From Rachicladosporium sp. CCFEE 5018 (lineage: Eukaryota > Ascomycota > Dothideomycetes > Cladosporiales > Cladosporiaceae), in assembly GCA_002077045.2 (NCBI GenBank), contig KZ111159.1, positions 248,001 to 312,000 of the forward strand: a stretch of DNA of 64,000 bases, written 5' to 3'. Below, piece by piece: positions 38,840 through 50,942 of the stretch. The position numbers and the translations under genes are program-made. Numbering within the stretch: the stretch's first letter is position 1; each line of letters begins with the position of its first letter. Under the pieces are notes generated by a model that was given only the letters and a program-made list of their open reading frames with translations, ran no database searches and was not told the DNA's origin.

Positions 38840-41663
38840 CTAATACTCGGCCTGCACCTCCTTGACCTTATCATCCCACTTACTCCACACATGCACGACT
38901 GCGTCACGCATGGCAGTCTCGGCCGGAGCATCCGCTCTCTTCGTCGCAACCAGATCGTCGATCGCTTTGTAGACCTTCTTCAAGCACAATGCGATGTCTT
39001 TGCCGAGCTTGCGCACATTCGCAGCATCGTCACTCTCGAGGCGCTTTGCGATCGCCGCCTCCATACGTGCGAACGGCGATGAGTCACCTTGCTGTTTGAG
39101 ATGAGTCTCGAGGCGATCGAGGCTACGCTTGGTGACGCCGGCGCCGCAGTCCGCATTGCAGGCGTCATAGACCGGACTGGTGATCTGAGCGAAGAAACTC
39201 TCGTGGCTGTCCTGGGTGATGTCGATGAGGATGTTGCGAAGTGTCTTTTTGTACGCAATGCGGTTGTCGACGAAGAGTTTTGCGACTGCCAGAGTCTGCA
39301 GGTCAATCGCGCGCAGCAGCTTGTGCTTGGTCACTGCGTTCATGGGCCACGCCTTGACGCCGTCCTTGACCTCGGTCATATTCTTGCAGAGGCCGCGCTC
39401 CAGTGTCTCACAGATGTGTTGTTGCGCGTTCACCAGCAGCGGCCACTGCTGCTCTGCGATTCCCGTAAAGGTGGTCGTGAACAGCTCGTTCCAGGATTCT
39501 TTGGGGCACATCTTGGTGCTGTGTCTGCCGTCCTTGCGGATGAAAGCGCGAACAGTCGAGTGATGCTTCTCGGCAATCTTGCTCATTTCCTTCGCCGCCG
39601 ACTCAGTCGCGCTCTCGAGCGCGTCTTGCAGAGCGACGGAGATCAACTTCTGCGTCTCCCGGGTGAAAGCTACAAGACGGTCCTCGATGCGCTTTTTCGA
39701 GCCGTGTTGCGGCCTTTTCACCAGCTCGAGCAGCCGCGGCGCCCCCTCAACGGTAGTCTTCTCGAGCCACGAAAGAATGTCGTGAAGCATGGAAGGCAAA
39801 TTCTGGTTCACATACGCCTCAAAGGTACGAAGCAAGTCGGGCGCACACAGCCCGAGAACGTGCGCGCGTAAATTGAGAATGCCAGTCTCATCCGCTGTGA
39901 GCTTCGCACCTTTAAACTTCGCACCCTTACAAGCTAGGTAGTGATAGTTGGAAACACGGTGGACGACAAGATCCTGTCCTTCAGGGAGCAAGTCGCTCCG
40001 GACGTCCATCAGCTTGGTGGTGTTGAGCTTGTTACGTGCCTCGACCAGGTGTGCAACTCTTTGCTGCTCATAGGTCGCAGCTTCAGCGCGCTTCTTGCTG
40101 AGCTCGACCTCTTGACGCTGAAGAGCATCGCGCTGGGTATGGGTAAATTTGCGCTTGGAAGTCTTCTTTTGCTGGATAGAACGATTGAGTTTCCTACACT
40201 CCAATTTCTTAGCCAGATACTGATCATGGATCTGATGCGCAGTGTCGAGCACACAACCTTCGTTCTCCAGATAATTGGTCATCGTGAGCTCGTGCCCGAC
40301 GATGACGTCGTCGGTATGAGTCGGAATGGTCCACACCCTGCCTTCGAAAGGGATACCGTAGCGGGACAGCAGCTGATATACTGTCCGGTCGTCTGCCACT
40401 CGAGCTACGTCCGCGACTGCCCAGATGTAGTCACAGGTCTTGATATACTCCTGTGTGGTGTTGACCCGAGCCTGATTGGTGTCCGAGATACCTGGAAGAG
40501 TCAGTATTGTGCGGATGACGACACAGCTGTGAACTCATAGCTACCTGGGAGATCGACAAGTGTTACTCTGTCGAGCACTCTCGAGCCCTTGACAAACATG
40601 CTGTTCTACGTCAGCATGAGACATGGAGCCAATGAGGGGAGAAAACGTGCCGAACACGCTCTACGAGCGGCCACAGGCCCGGCACGCCGCTTGTAGAGCT
40701 CGAAGCGGTCAAAGGGTCGATTTTCGCACGCAGCTCTTGAAGTGTATCTGCCTCGCATACATCTGCACAGCCACGATCCCCAGTCGTCTTGCTTTGCAGC
40801 TTCTCCTTACAGCGCGCGAGCAGGCTCTGCAAAAGGGTTTGCGTACCGTCCTCGTTGTATGATTTGGCGAGAAAGATCTTAGCGACTCTGAGATTCTTGA
40901 AATCCGGCAGATCGCAGAACAAGGTGCATAATGTCTTGATCGCGGACTTAGCGCTGAGACTGTAGGTTTGTCTGTCTTCATCCCAGCTGCGGTCTTTCTC
41001 GAAGGTGAATAGGCAGTAATCCCGAAACATCTCCTTCAGCTGGACTTCGAACTCGCCAATAGGGATGTATTCGACGATAGCGACACAAGAGACTTCTTGT
41101 GAGGGCGACGGGTCAGAGTATTCGGTCGGTACGCAGCTACAGCTCTCGCCGCCACTCAGACTCTTGGCCAGATCGGGACAGTCGGTGACTGCATTGAGCA
41201 GCGAGCTCTTGCCAGTCCCAGCGTCGCCCAGAACGGCAATTCTGAGCTTCGTGGTCTTCGGCAAATCTATCAGCTCTCGTGCTCGCGCGATGTGTTCTTC
41301 GACATGCTTCACCGCCGCCTTGTGGGTCGTGAAAGTCTCGACTACCTGCCCAGCGACTTGGCTGAGCTTCTCGAACAGTTGCGGAATTCTCTCGTCGTAG
41401 ATGACGTGACTTGGCCAAGGCTCATTGGCCTCGGCATATTGTCCAGCTTTGCTGTCATCGGATTCGTCACCACTGTCGTCGTCGTCGTTTTCTTCGGAGT
41501 CAAGGGAGGCATCGTTCAGATCAGCTTCGTTATCCGCCGTACTATTTGGGGGAGTTGTTGTGTTGGGATCGTCGGCAATTACGAAGACTCCGTCGCTCTG
41601 GGCATTGGTGATTTCGGTGACGTTCCTGCGCGTAACGCCGCGTGGTTGCAATGGCGCGTTCAT
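38840..41663 (-). CDS. Dynamin-like large GTPase (SLIP-GC type fungal family)
   Basis: Minus-strand exons 41663-40647, 40605-40545 and 40491-38840 give about 909 aa. Intron 40544-40492 (53 nt) is clear. The first intron is less certain: its donor GTTTTC is atypical and it is only 41 nt, but some splice is needed to join RVR to MFVKGSRVLDRVTLVDLPG. GTPase motifs: G1 GDAGTGKSSL, G2 Thr in CVPTEY, and G3 DLPG, which exists only after splicing. The expected G4 region reads THTDD without the usual Lys. An acidic disordered N-terminus (residues 1-90) precedes the G domain. A long helical region follows, with coiled-coil potential at KRKFTHTQRDALQRQEVELS. Fungi carry many such genes of unknown role. 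Confidence 0.8.
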
Positions 41664-42467
41664 GGTGTAGACATTCGTCTAGCTGCGTGCTGTATGATTC
41701 TGTGGTGGAGGGTGCAATCTGTACGTCGGCTGATGGTCACGAGAATGTGGAGGTTCACGGTGGATGTTGTGTTCAGCCTTGAGCGAAAGGGATGGAGTAA
41801 ATGATGGGAAAGAAGTGCAGGAAAGAATGGAAGCATTGCTTGTCCAATGGCACATGCATCGCTGAAGTCTGCGAGATCTTACCATCACTTCGACGGAGCT
41901 CGTGGCATCAAATTAGTGGAGCACACACAGCAGAGAGGGAGAGTGAGCGTGCAAATGGCCGCGCGGCACGCATCTTCAGTGGAGCGAGGCAATGAACTGA
42001 GTGAGTGCAAGCAATACATATCATGTGACGAGCATGTGACAGTGGCCGTGAAGGTTGCTCGCGCAGAAGCAAGAAACTCGCGAGCAATAACTTGGAGCAG
42101 TGAGCCATTGTAAAGTGTGTGTAGCTGCTTACAGATTGACCAAGAGAGATGCGCAAAGAAGGAGGAGGTAGAAGGAAGTGAGGTCAAGTCGACTCCTGGT
42201 GCAAACGCCAAGACTCGGCAGTGGTGCCCCTGTGCCGAAGATGACATCGCCTTACGAGACTCGCGCGGTGCTCGTGGGTGAAACATACGAAGCTCTTGTT
42301 GACTGCTCTGGAGTACCAGGACCTGGAGCAAAGACTGCATGGTGATTTGGAGACGCTGTATAAAATGCTCTTCCTCCGGTGACAGCTTTCGCAACGGCTT
42401 TCCTTGATCAACGACAATCAACGACCACCCACCTCTGATAGCATTCCCCCGCGGCAATCTCAGCAAT
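41664..42467. other. Divergent promoter region, GTPase / small membrane protein
   Basis: About 800 bp without a supported gene. TATAAAA at 42359-42365 lies 103 bp before the start of the small membrane protein. The minus-strand frame 41885-42568 is not supported by any family pattern. Confidence 0.45.
42359..42365 (+). promoter_or_regulatory. TATA-like element TATAAAA
   Basis: It is located 103 bp upstream of the ATG at 42468, a distance close to that of the TATA-like element at 26176 from its gene. It rests on sequence and position only. Confidence 0.45.
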
Positions 42468-42983
42468 ATGTTTTGCCTTAGGTCATGGGTGTTTATGCTC
42501 GTATTCCTGTGAGCGACCTGTCCGTGTAGTAACGGGTTCCATACTGACAGGATTTCTAGCACCAACACCCCACCCCTCTACGTCCTCCTCTTCCTCACAG
42601 CAACCTACGCCCTCCAACGCCCCTGCGTGTACTGCAGTATCCTCCTCTTCGTCCTAGTCTACTCTCTCTTCGACTTCAGCGCCGACTGGTTCGAACCGCG
42701 ATGGCATGATACGCTCTCCCCGATCGAAACCGCGTCTCTCTACCTGAACGGGAACTGCACGTTCACGGAAGCGATTGTTGAGACGGCGACGCTGGCTGGC
42801 GTGGCCGTGAACGGGAGTGTAAGGGCAATTGCGGGAGCTGCGACTGAGAGTGTGAGGAGGCGAGCGATGACGGGGACGGCGTTGCAAGGGGCAAGCACTG
42901 GGAACGGGACGTTCTGGCTACGGGCTTTTCTGGAAAAGAGGCAAGTGCGGATACCTTGTATTGATGTACTAGTCCGGCTGTAG
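42468..42983 (+). CDS. Small uncharacterised membrane protein (154 aa)
   Basis: Exons 42468-42508 and 42560-42983 with a 51-nt intron (GTGAGC donor, ACTGAC branch, TTCTAG acceptor). The first 60 residues are mostly hydrophobic (MFCLRSWVFMLVFL, then LYVLLFLTATYAL and SILLFVLVYSLFDF), suggesting a signal anchor plus one or two membrane segments. The remainder is soluble and contains four NxS/T sites (NCT, NGS, NGT and similar). No family known. The ATG choice is supported by the uninterrupted hydrophobic reading through the splice junction. Confidence 0.6.
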
Positions 42984-43642
42984 ATTGTACATGAATGGGC
43001 GATGGAATACGGACGATACCCTAGGTTCGGCGCGGACTATAGAAGGCAGAGGTAGCATAGGACGGCGTTGCATCTTTTTCAATGGTCCCTGGGAGGTACC
43101 TCGGCGGCAGCGCTCAGCAGCAACCGCCGTAACTCCAGCGGAGAACTCTATCGGAGGCATGCCATAATGTACATATCATATACGTCCGTGTCCGCATCAG
43201 GACGCTCACGTGCTCTTCGTCTTTCGCCCGGCGCTAGCGCATGAAGTGAGCTTTGACCCAATGCATTTACAACATCCGCGTAGTCGATGTTGATCTCATA
43301 GCTTGATTGTATCTGCACCGCGCAATAGTCCGACTCCGTGCCCGCCTTATGTCAATCCCTTGCGGAAGGCACGCTACTGCAAGGCACCTTCCCAGGGCGA
43401 TCGCTCCACTTCGCGGGCATGGTGGGGTCTTTGAACGCGGGAAGTGCTTGCTTGGGAAGGTAACATCGACGCGTTTGAGCAGCTCGTTCTCAAGCAGGCA
43501 GCAATATTTTGTTAGCACTTCCGCTCCATCTTCTTCAGTTTTCCGTTCCACACGTCGATTGCATCCTCTAAATCGCCAGCTTTGGTGGAATTGCACCGCG
43601 ACCAGGAATTGTTCGCGCAAGGCCACGAGCACACACACCGCA
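42984..43642. other. Promoter region of the M1 aminopeptidase gene
   Basis: About 660 bp between two plus-strand genes. Short overlapping frames only. No RNA gene or repeat recognised. Confidence 0.4.
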
Positions 43643-46600
43643 ATGGCTAAGGATCGTGATGTCTTGTCTGATGAGTAAGTCACGCGAACTATTTCCGTCT
43701 CAATGCCTTGCCAATACCGAATATCTCTCGAGCTCGCACCTTGCGCGTGGAGAACCCTTGTCCCGGCCCTCCACTGACAATCATTAGCGTCAAGCCAACG
43801 AACTACTCCATCTCCCTCGTCGATCTCCTCCCCAAAGCACCATGGACCTACCAGGGTACTGTCGTGATCGACCTCAAGGTCAAGAATGCTACCAAGTCAA
43901 TCACACTCAACACCCACGAGCTCAAGGTCCACTCTGCCTCCATCTCCCTCGAATCCGGCAAGACAGCTTCCTCGATCAAAGCCTCGAACATCTCATACGA
44001 CACCAAGAACCAGCGATGTACGCTCTCGCTTGACCAGGAGCTACCTCAAACCGAGAAGGCATTCCTCGAGATCAGCTTCGAGGGCACGATGAACAGTAGC
44101 ATGGCTGGTTTCTACAGATCGAAATATACACCTCCAGTCCCGGCGAGCAAAGGCGTTGCAAAGGATGACGATCATCACTACATGTTCTCCACGCAATTCG
44201 AGTCCTCGGACGCCCGCAGAGCATTCCCATGTTTCGATGAGCCGAACCTTAAAGCTACCTTCGACTTCGAGCTGGAGATCCCAGAGGATCTGACTGCGCT
44301 GTCGAACATGCCTGAGAAAGATGTCAAGAAGGGCAAGAAAGAAGGGACCAAGGTTGTCAGCTTCGACAGAACGCCGATCATGAGCACATACTTGCTCGCT
44401 TGGGCGTTTGGAGACTTCGAGTATGTGGAAGACTTCACGCGGCGGAAGTACAACGGGAAGACACTACCTGTAAGAGTCTACACGACGAAAGGCTTGAAGA
44501 AGCAGGGCATGTTGGCATTGGAGAGCGCTCACCAGGTCGTGGACTACTTCTCTGAGGTACACGTGGTCATTCGACGTGCGAGAACAACATGGCAGGATGC
44601 TGACAGAATGACAGATCTTCCGCATCGACTACCCACTTCCCAAAGTGGACATGCTGGCCGTGCATGAGTTTGTAAGTCCCCTTGCGAATCCAACATTGCT
44701 TGCACTGACGGCTTGGTCCATCATACGTCTCCCCTGCGATGCGTTCCGCGATGCTTCTTCGATGATTCAAGCGACGTTGCTGCTTCTGCGTGTATCTTAC
44801 ATTGTGAGAACCTAGCTGACCGGTGCTTGCAGTCACACGGCGCCATGGAGAACTGGGGCCTGATCACATACCGCACAACCGCGATCCTCTTCGACGAATA
44901 CGCCTCAGATCAAAAGTACCGCAACCGCGTGGTCTACGTTGTCGCCCACGAGCTCGCACACCAATGGTCAGGTCAGAAACCCCGATATGAGAAAGTTGTA
45001 CTGATGTCAGAAAAAGGTTTCGGGAATCTCGTGACCATGGACTGGTGGAATGAGCTCTGGCTCAACGAGGGCTTCGCTACTTGGGTCGGCTGGTATGCCG
45101 TGGACTACCTGCACCCTCACTGGAATGTCTGGGGCCAGTTCGTGACCGATTCGATGCAGACTGCTTTCCAGCTTGACTCTTTGCGGACATCGCATCCGAT
45201 CGAAGTGCCCGTCCGGAACGCGCTCGAGGTTGATCAGATCTTCGATCACATCAGCTACCTCAAGGGCAGCTCTGTCATTCGCATGTGTGCTGCTCATCTC
45301 GGTGTTGAGACGTTCCTGAAAGGCGTCTCGGAGTACCTCAAGGCGCACACGTATGGCAATGCTACGACGAACGATCTTTGGTCTGCCCTGAGCAAGGCGT
45401 CCGGACAGGATGTGAAAGCTTTCATGGACCCGTGGATCCTCAAAATTGGGTTTCCGGTTGTCACCGTTGCTGAGGAGCCAGGCCAGATCAGTGTGCGCCA
45501 ATCACGCTTCTTGACTGCCGGCGAAGTCAAGCCAGAGGAGAACGAGACTACCTGGTGGATCCCGCTTGGTCTCAAGACTGGACCACAGGCGACTGACGCG
45601 CAGCGTGAGCCATTCACGACGAAAGAGGACACGTATCGCGACATCGATACTAGTTTCTACAAGCTTAATGGTGATCAGACCGGCTTCTATCGCACGAATC
45701 TTCCTCCACAGCGGCTCCTAGAGCTCAGCAAGGCACTTGACAAGCTGTCTGTGCAGGACAAGATCGGACTGATCGGTGATGCTGGTGCGCTGGCAGTGTC
45801 TGGCGATGGCACCACAGCTGGCGTCCTCATGTTCCTTGAGGGCTTCTCGGTCGAGACAAACTACCTCGTGTGGAGTGAAGTCTTGTCCACACTTGGCAAG
45901 ATCCGGACAACCTTTTCAGACGACGCCGAGATCAGCAAAGCCTTGAGCAAATACACGCTCAAGCTCGTCACAGCAGCTACGGACAACATTGGCTGGACCT
46001 TCAACCCTGGCGACGACTATCTCAAAGGCCAACTGCGCGCTCTGCTACTTCAGACTGCTGGCCTCGTCGGACATGAAGGTGTTGTCGCGGAGTCTCAGAA
46101 GCGGTTCAAGGCTTTCGTTGACGGTGACAAACAAGCCCTACACCCCTCGCTTCGCAGTGCAGTCTTCAAGATCTCCATCAAGAATGGTGGCAAAGAAGCG
46201 TACGAAGCAATCAAGCATGAGTACATCACCACCACTTCCATCGATGGGCGTGAGATCACGCTCCAATCACTTGGGCAAGTGCAGTCTGCGGAGCTCGCGC
46301 AGGAGTATCTGAAATTCGGCTTCAGCGGTGGAGTCGCCATCCAAGACGTGCACTCGGTAGGTGCCTCGCTGGCGAACAATAGCAAGACCCGCCTCGAGGT
46401 GTGGACGTACATCAAAGCGAACTGGGACATGATCTACGAGAAGTTGAGTGGGAACATGGTGGTGTTGGAGCGATTCGTGAGGATGTGTCTGATCAAGAAT
46501 TCGAGCTTTGATGTTGAAAAGGATATCCAAGCATTCTTCAAGGACAAGGATCAGACGGGCTACGATCGTGGCCTGGCGGTGGTCAGCGATACCATCAAGG

Positions 46601-46671
46601 GGAATGCGAGATATAAGGAGCGGGACGCTGGGGCTATCAGGGAATGGCTGAAGGCGCATGGCTACGCGTAG
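43643..46671 (+). CDS. M1-family zinc aminopeptidase (APE2/AAP1 type)
   Basis: Exons 43643-43674, 43788-44556, 44615-44671 and 44833-46671 give 898 aa as read. It removes N-terminal residues from peptides in the cytosol or vacuole. Assembly across introns is supported by KDRDVLSDDVKPTNYSISL, then DYFSEIFRIDYPLPKVDMLA and EFSHGAMENWGL (the GAMEN substrate motif). The zinc site HELAHQW at about residue 315 and its partner NEGFATW are intact. Between HQW and FGNLVTMDWW sit 17 extra residues (51 nt, in frame). This is probably a further intron, since GTCAGA at 44970 to AAAAG at 45014 would remove 45 nt and leave only two extra residues. A C-terminal helical ERAP1-like domain completes the protein. 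Length matches fungal homologues once the insertion is discounted. Confidence 0.92.
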
Positions 46672-47123
46672 GTCAGCTCGTGCTGCCACCTGTGCCAAGC
46701 GCACTACAAGCGGCGAGGACAAAGCTTGCCTCACAGCATGCTCAATGAAACAAGCAGGATATGTCTTTGTCATTGCCACGTGACATCACTTCGCGTGTCT
46801 GTCTACCACATCACTCACAGGCAATATCAGACAGTTTGCCTGATGTGAAAAGCACAAGTGAAGTCGTGATTCACTCACTCCATCCAATCACCACCCGCTA
46901 CCCGCGCGTGACTAATACACTCCGCGCCAGTCCACTTCCAGCTCTCTAGGTTCCACACCCCGCCTTGTCATCACCTGAAGCGCCCGCTGCTGCCTCTCAT
47001 CTACACCGACCTATCAACCTCACCTCCAACAACACCGACACCGATCAACATCAGACTACTTCTTGCGCTTGGCTAGCTTCGGTAATTACATTACAACACA
47101 CGACCATCGCGACAACCGCCAGC
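46672..47123. other. ATG8 promoter and leader
   Basis: It lies between the aminopeptidase stop and the ATG8 start, both plus strand. The last 200 bases are CA/TC-rich, suggesting a pyrimidine-rich leader. No other feature is seen. Confidence 0.45.
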
Positions 47124-47678
47124 ATGCGCTCCAAGTTCAAGGACGAGCATCCTTTCGAGAAGCGCAAGGCGGAGGCTGAGCGCATCAGGCAGAAGTACGC
47201 GGATCGTATTCCTGTAAGCCATCCCCAATCCCCATCATCCTCCCCTCCCGGTCACCTCCTCCTATTACCCTTCCGCCCTATCCCCCTCTCCTTGTTCTCC
47301 AGCCTTGCCTGCCCGCCCCTCTCAGAGCTCCGCTAACGCCCCACCAAGGTCATCTGCGAGAAGGTCGAGAAGTCCGACATCGCCACCATCGACAAGAAGA
47401 AGTACCTCGTGCCCGCCGACTTGACAGTCGGCCAGTTCGTCTACGTGATCCGCAAGCGCATCAAGCTTAGCCCCGAGAAGGCGATTTTCATCTTTGTTGA
47501 TGAGGTGCTGCCGCCTGCTGCTGCGTTGATGAGCAGTATCTATGAGGAGCATAAGGATGAGGATGGGTTCTTGTATATTACGTGAGTCGTCCTGATGTGT
47601 GGGTGGGATAGGTGATGGATGGTTTTCTGACTGCGCGGCAGCTACTCCGGCGAAAACACCTTCGGCGAGGAGGCTTGA
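47124..47678 (+). CDS. ATG8: Autophagy ubiquitin-like protein Atg8
   Basis: Exons 47124-47213, 47349-47581 and 47642-47678 (introns 135 and 60 nt) give 119 aa. The protein begins [20 protein letters not shown] and contains [20 protein letters not shown] and [20 protein letters not shown], which define Atg8. It is cleaved by Atg4 after the conserved Gly in ENTFG, leaving a three-residue tail (EEA), and is then conjugated to phosphatidylethanolamine on growing autophagosomes. Both hydrophobic pockets that bind AIM/LIR motifs are kept. Identification is certain. Confidence 0.98.
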
Positions 47679-48722
47679 ATGCCTTCGAGCTGATCATCCA
47701 TCCTACGACTATGCCCGACCAATATGACGAATACCGATGACACCCTACCCCGATCACGATACTGCCCAACCTGCACTCTGGACCTGGGGCTATGACTTGG
47801 AGGCTGCTGAGCGAAAGTGGGCTGAGACTATGATTGGACATGCCTGCATACGAGCAGTAGATCGGAGAGTAGAGGAGACTGATTGACTGTGCAGTCTCTG
47901 CGGTGCGACAGGCCAGAAATGTGCATGAGGTTTTGCCGGGCAGTCTTCAAGTTGGTAGTCCTAGGTTGCTGCGAATACCCCTTCTGCACCGATATCAGGA
48001 GTTTCACACGTTGCGACTCTTATTGCAGCCGTTCTGAAATGCAGCTTGTTCCTCTAGAGCCCGAGCCGACATGCGATAGTCACTTGATGCGCAGCACCGA
48101 CGGACGTGAAAGCACATTTATGTGCGTTCTGTTATATGTATGCTGATGGTCCGAACGTATATTTTGCACCGTCACCCAGGTTCCCAACCAATGAGTGTTT
48201 CCAACCTCCAACGTGATGGGATCTGCATGCATGAGGTAGATGTGCGGCACAGTGTCAACCTCAAGGTCTCCTCATCATCGATGGTTGTCCTTTCACAGTA
48301 GACAAGCTTCGCAGTTTCTTTCCACGAGCGGTCGGCGCTCATCACTTCGAAAGAACAAGTCCTCTCAACGTCCTAGCGTCGAGAGTCACAAGGATCAGGT
48401 GAGTTGTGACACTCACAAACAGCAAGTCCCCTCGCTCCCCTAAGCTAGCGATCTTGTCTCGCACAAGTAGTAGCATACCAAATGGCACGTTCACGGCACA
48501 GCATAGAAGCGGGCGTTGAACACGATGGGAGCACAGCTTTTCTCCAGTTACTCCCAGAGTATAGGGCTGCATACACTCTGACCCGCCTCGTCGCTATGCA
48601 ATCGTTCCTTTTCGTTGGCGTCTGTTCATCTATGCGCTGTCAAGACTCCATGGCCGTCTACGGACTGATGCTACATCAACGAGAGGCACTAACGGCAAAC
48701 ATACACTGCTAACCATATCAGA
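47679..48722. other. Intergenic region between ATG8 and the tandem small-gene cluster
   Basis: About 1 kb with no supported gene. A frame ending at 48712 contains DSMAVYGL, similar to a frame at 31380, but gives no real evidence of coding. No RNA gene or element recognised. Confidence 0.4.
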
Positions 48723-49118
48723 ATGTCTATGCCCGTAGATTCTGATCACCCCTTCCCATACGATCAATACCTCGTATGGCCTTGCGACAACCTAGATCTA
48801 GACGCTGAGGACGTACTCGAGCGACAAATCCGGGACGTCGTTGGCCCAGATATCAAGGTCACGAGAGAGACCACCGCCGCTACAGCAGCCAAGAATAGTC
48901 CCAGGAGCGTACTTTTCTGGGAGATTGAAGTGCCAAGCGATGAGCATTTGCTACAGCTGAAGAAGCTGGAAGGTGTAGGTAGTGTGTTGTGAGGAAGCGA
49001 AGACGGAGCTGGGGCTGACTATCTTTCGTACGTAGAGTGCCTGCAAAAGGATGGCATTGATGAGGATCTTAATTCCGAGGATGAACGGACCATAGGTGGC
49101 GATGGTGCGAGCGCTTAG
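48723..49118 (+). CDS. Tandem small protein family, member 1 (112 aa)
   Basis: Exons 48723-48978 and 49036-49118 with a 57-nt intron. Member of a local family sharing YxxWP near the start, IRDVVGPDIKV in the middle, a hydrophobic strand (SVLFWEIEVP), then SDEHLLQLKKLEGV, the intron, and a final (E/V)xxxQxDGI element. The pattern of about 80 residues with strand, helix, strand and a terminal KLxGV helix end recalls small propeptide-inhibitor (I9-like) domains of fungal subtilase-related proteins, but this is inference only. No signal peptide. It is the first of four collinear copies over 2.6 kb beside ATG8. Confidence 0.6.
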
Positions 49119-49590
49119 CGCTATTCATCGACAAAACCTAGCAGAGGGTCGATGTCTACCTGACATGTTCGTAACCAGCGAAGCTCAGCGGGTAGTAATG
49201 TCTTTAGACCCGCCTTTCGGACCATGCAGTTTCTGAATTTGAAGTGACGTGCTGTCGTTAGCGGACTTGCATATGGACTGGACCATATACCTTTGAGGAT
49301 CCGACTCGACCAAATTAAATTTAATAAGCTTCAGGGCTGCAAGACTCGATGTTACGCATGTCGTGATGACGGTTGCAAGAAGCAGCACAACTCTCGATGC
49401 TTACCTCGCGCTTCCAAGCTCGCAGTGCCTCACAATATTAGCATCCTAACGTCTGCTTCTTGCGGGACTAGTAACCTCGGAAAGGAAGCATGAGTGACTC
49501 GGACGCTAGGTAAGACTTTTGAAAAAAAGGGTTGCACCTATCGCTTTGGTCCGTACACGTTCGCTGCACTTCTTACATATCGCCACCGTG
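49119..49590. other. Spacer within the tandem cluster
   Basis: It separates members 1 and 2. AT-rich TTAAATTTAATAAG occurs near 49315-49328. No gene seen. Confidence 0.4.
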
Positions 49591-49962
49591 ATGCCTCTTG
49601 AACCGCGAAGCCAGCCCGAGCTGGACCAGCTTGAGTATATCGTCTGGCCCATCGAGAAGCTCGAGCAAGACGCCATCTCCAAGCTCGATCGACAAATCCG
49701 GGACGTCGTTGGACCAGACGTCAAAGTCGTCAAAGAGATGCTCCTGCAAGCCATCGTGCTGCTCGCTTGGCTACTCATCGGAACAACGAAGAAGGATCTG
49801 TTGGCATTGGAGAAGCTAAGTGGGGTCCGTCGCATCCTCACAGTGCTATGACAAGTTGACCAGTACTGACTGGTGCTCCAGGTTCAGATGGTGGAGCAGA
49901 ATGTCGAAGATGAAGACATTACTCTGGATTGGCAGACAGACGGCCGGGCTGGGAAGATCTAA
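49591..49962 (+). CDS. Tandem small protein family, member 2 (104 aa)
   Basis: Start at ATG 49591 (MPLEPRSQPELDQLEYIVWP). Exons 49591-49824 and 49882-49962, with a 57-nt intron of the same length and position as in member 1 (donor GTCCGT is weak, branch ACTGAC good). It shares IRDVVGPDVKVVKE, a hydrophobic strand (AIVLLAWLLIG), and a KLSG end before the intron. After splicing it reads VQMVEQNVEDEDITL, matching the (E/V)QxDG element of the others less well. If unspliced, the frame ends at 49851 with RRILTVL. Confidence 0.58.
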
Positions 49963-50085
49963 AGCGTCAGGAAATATGTCGAAGAATGAGCCTTCATTGC
50001 CTCTTGCGTTCAGTGTTCCGGTAGACATGCTGCTGTTGCAGTGTCTGGTTGTACGATTGCGCACACGGCTGACATTGTCAGAGGG

Positions 50086-50450
50086 CACTTCATAGTCCCG
50101 CCAAGACCTGTGTACCCATTGGCGTACGATCAATACATGCTATGACCCGACAAAGCCCTCAAACGGCCTCGCGATCAAGCAACACGAGATGCGATAGACG
50201 TACTCGATCGCCGAATCCGAGAGTTCGTTGGACCGAACATCGTGGTCGAGAAGGAGATGGGGTGTATAGGCGCTATGTTGATGTTCTGGCTAGTGAAACA
50301 GCCTAGTGACGAACACTTGCTGCAGTTGGGGAAGCTCGACGGCGTAGGTGACTTGACTTCGAGGCCTAAATCGCAGAGCTGATGATCGACTGATCACAGA
50401 TTTCCGAGGTACAGAAGGACGGCGTCGAGGATGATATCAGCTATGACTGA
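50086..50450 (+). pseudogene. Tandem small protein family, member 3, disrupted
   Basis: The translation aligns with member 4: YDQYML, then PRDQATRDAIDVLDRRIREF, VGPNIVVEKEMG, a hydrophobic strand MLMFWLVKQP and SDEHLLQLGKLDG. Then comes an intron from about 50345 to 50399 and ISEVQKDGVEDDISYD to a TGA at 50448-50450. A TGA at 50143-50145 stands where the family has Trp in the WP motif, and no in-frame ATG precedes it. It is most similar to member 4, so the pair likely arose by the latest duplication. The 3' end is intact, suggesting recent inactivation. Confidence 0.62.
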
Positions 50451-50942
50451 CTGGCGACTTGTTCACAGGAATGCCATCAGCCTTGAAGATTTTCATGGAG
50501 TAGCTTGTCTGTCGGTACATTCCATGAACGTCCAGAACTTTGGGCTTGATACAGTGCTCTCGCTACTGACTCCTTGAGATTGCGTCCTTAAACTAGAATG
50601 TTGCTCGAATATCCCCATATGTAAAGAATGACGGAAGGCGGGCATGCCGGGCTCGATGCGTCAGCACAATTGGGCCGGCAGCATAGTGACGGCGCGCAGT
50701 ACCAGGAGATCCGTGCAGCCACCGCAGTGCTCCAACGCTGCAGTACCAAGTGGTACGCACACTGTGACGACATCTGCAACGATGCGGCACAGCTCTTTAG
50801 GTGATGCCGTAGCTCGTCAGCAGCGTGCACGATCATCGTGAAACGCCACTTTGCCCGACCATCCTCTGACCCAGTCTGGAATAGCAATAGCAGACACAGC
50901 ACTGTAGTATTGTACCCAATACAGACGGCTGACGCTCCCGGT
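50451..50942. other. Spacer within the tandem cluster
   Basis: It separates members 3 and 4. Frames on both strands around 50590-50840 are mutual complements without a family pattern. No gene seen. Confidence 0.4.
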
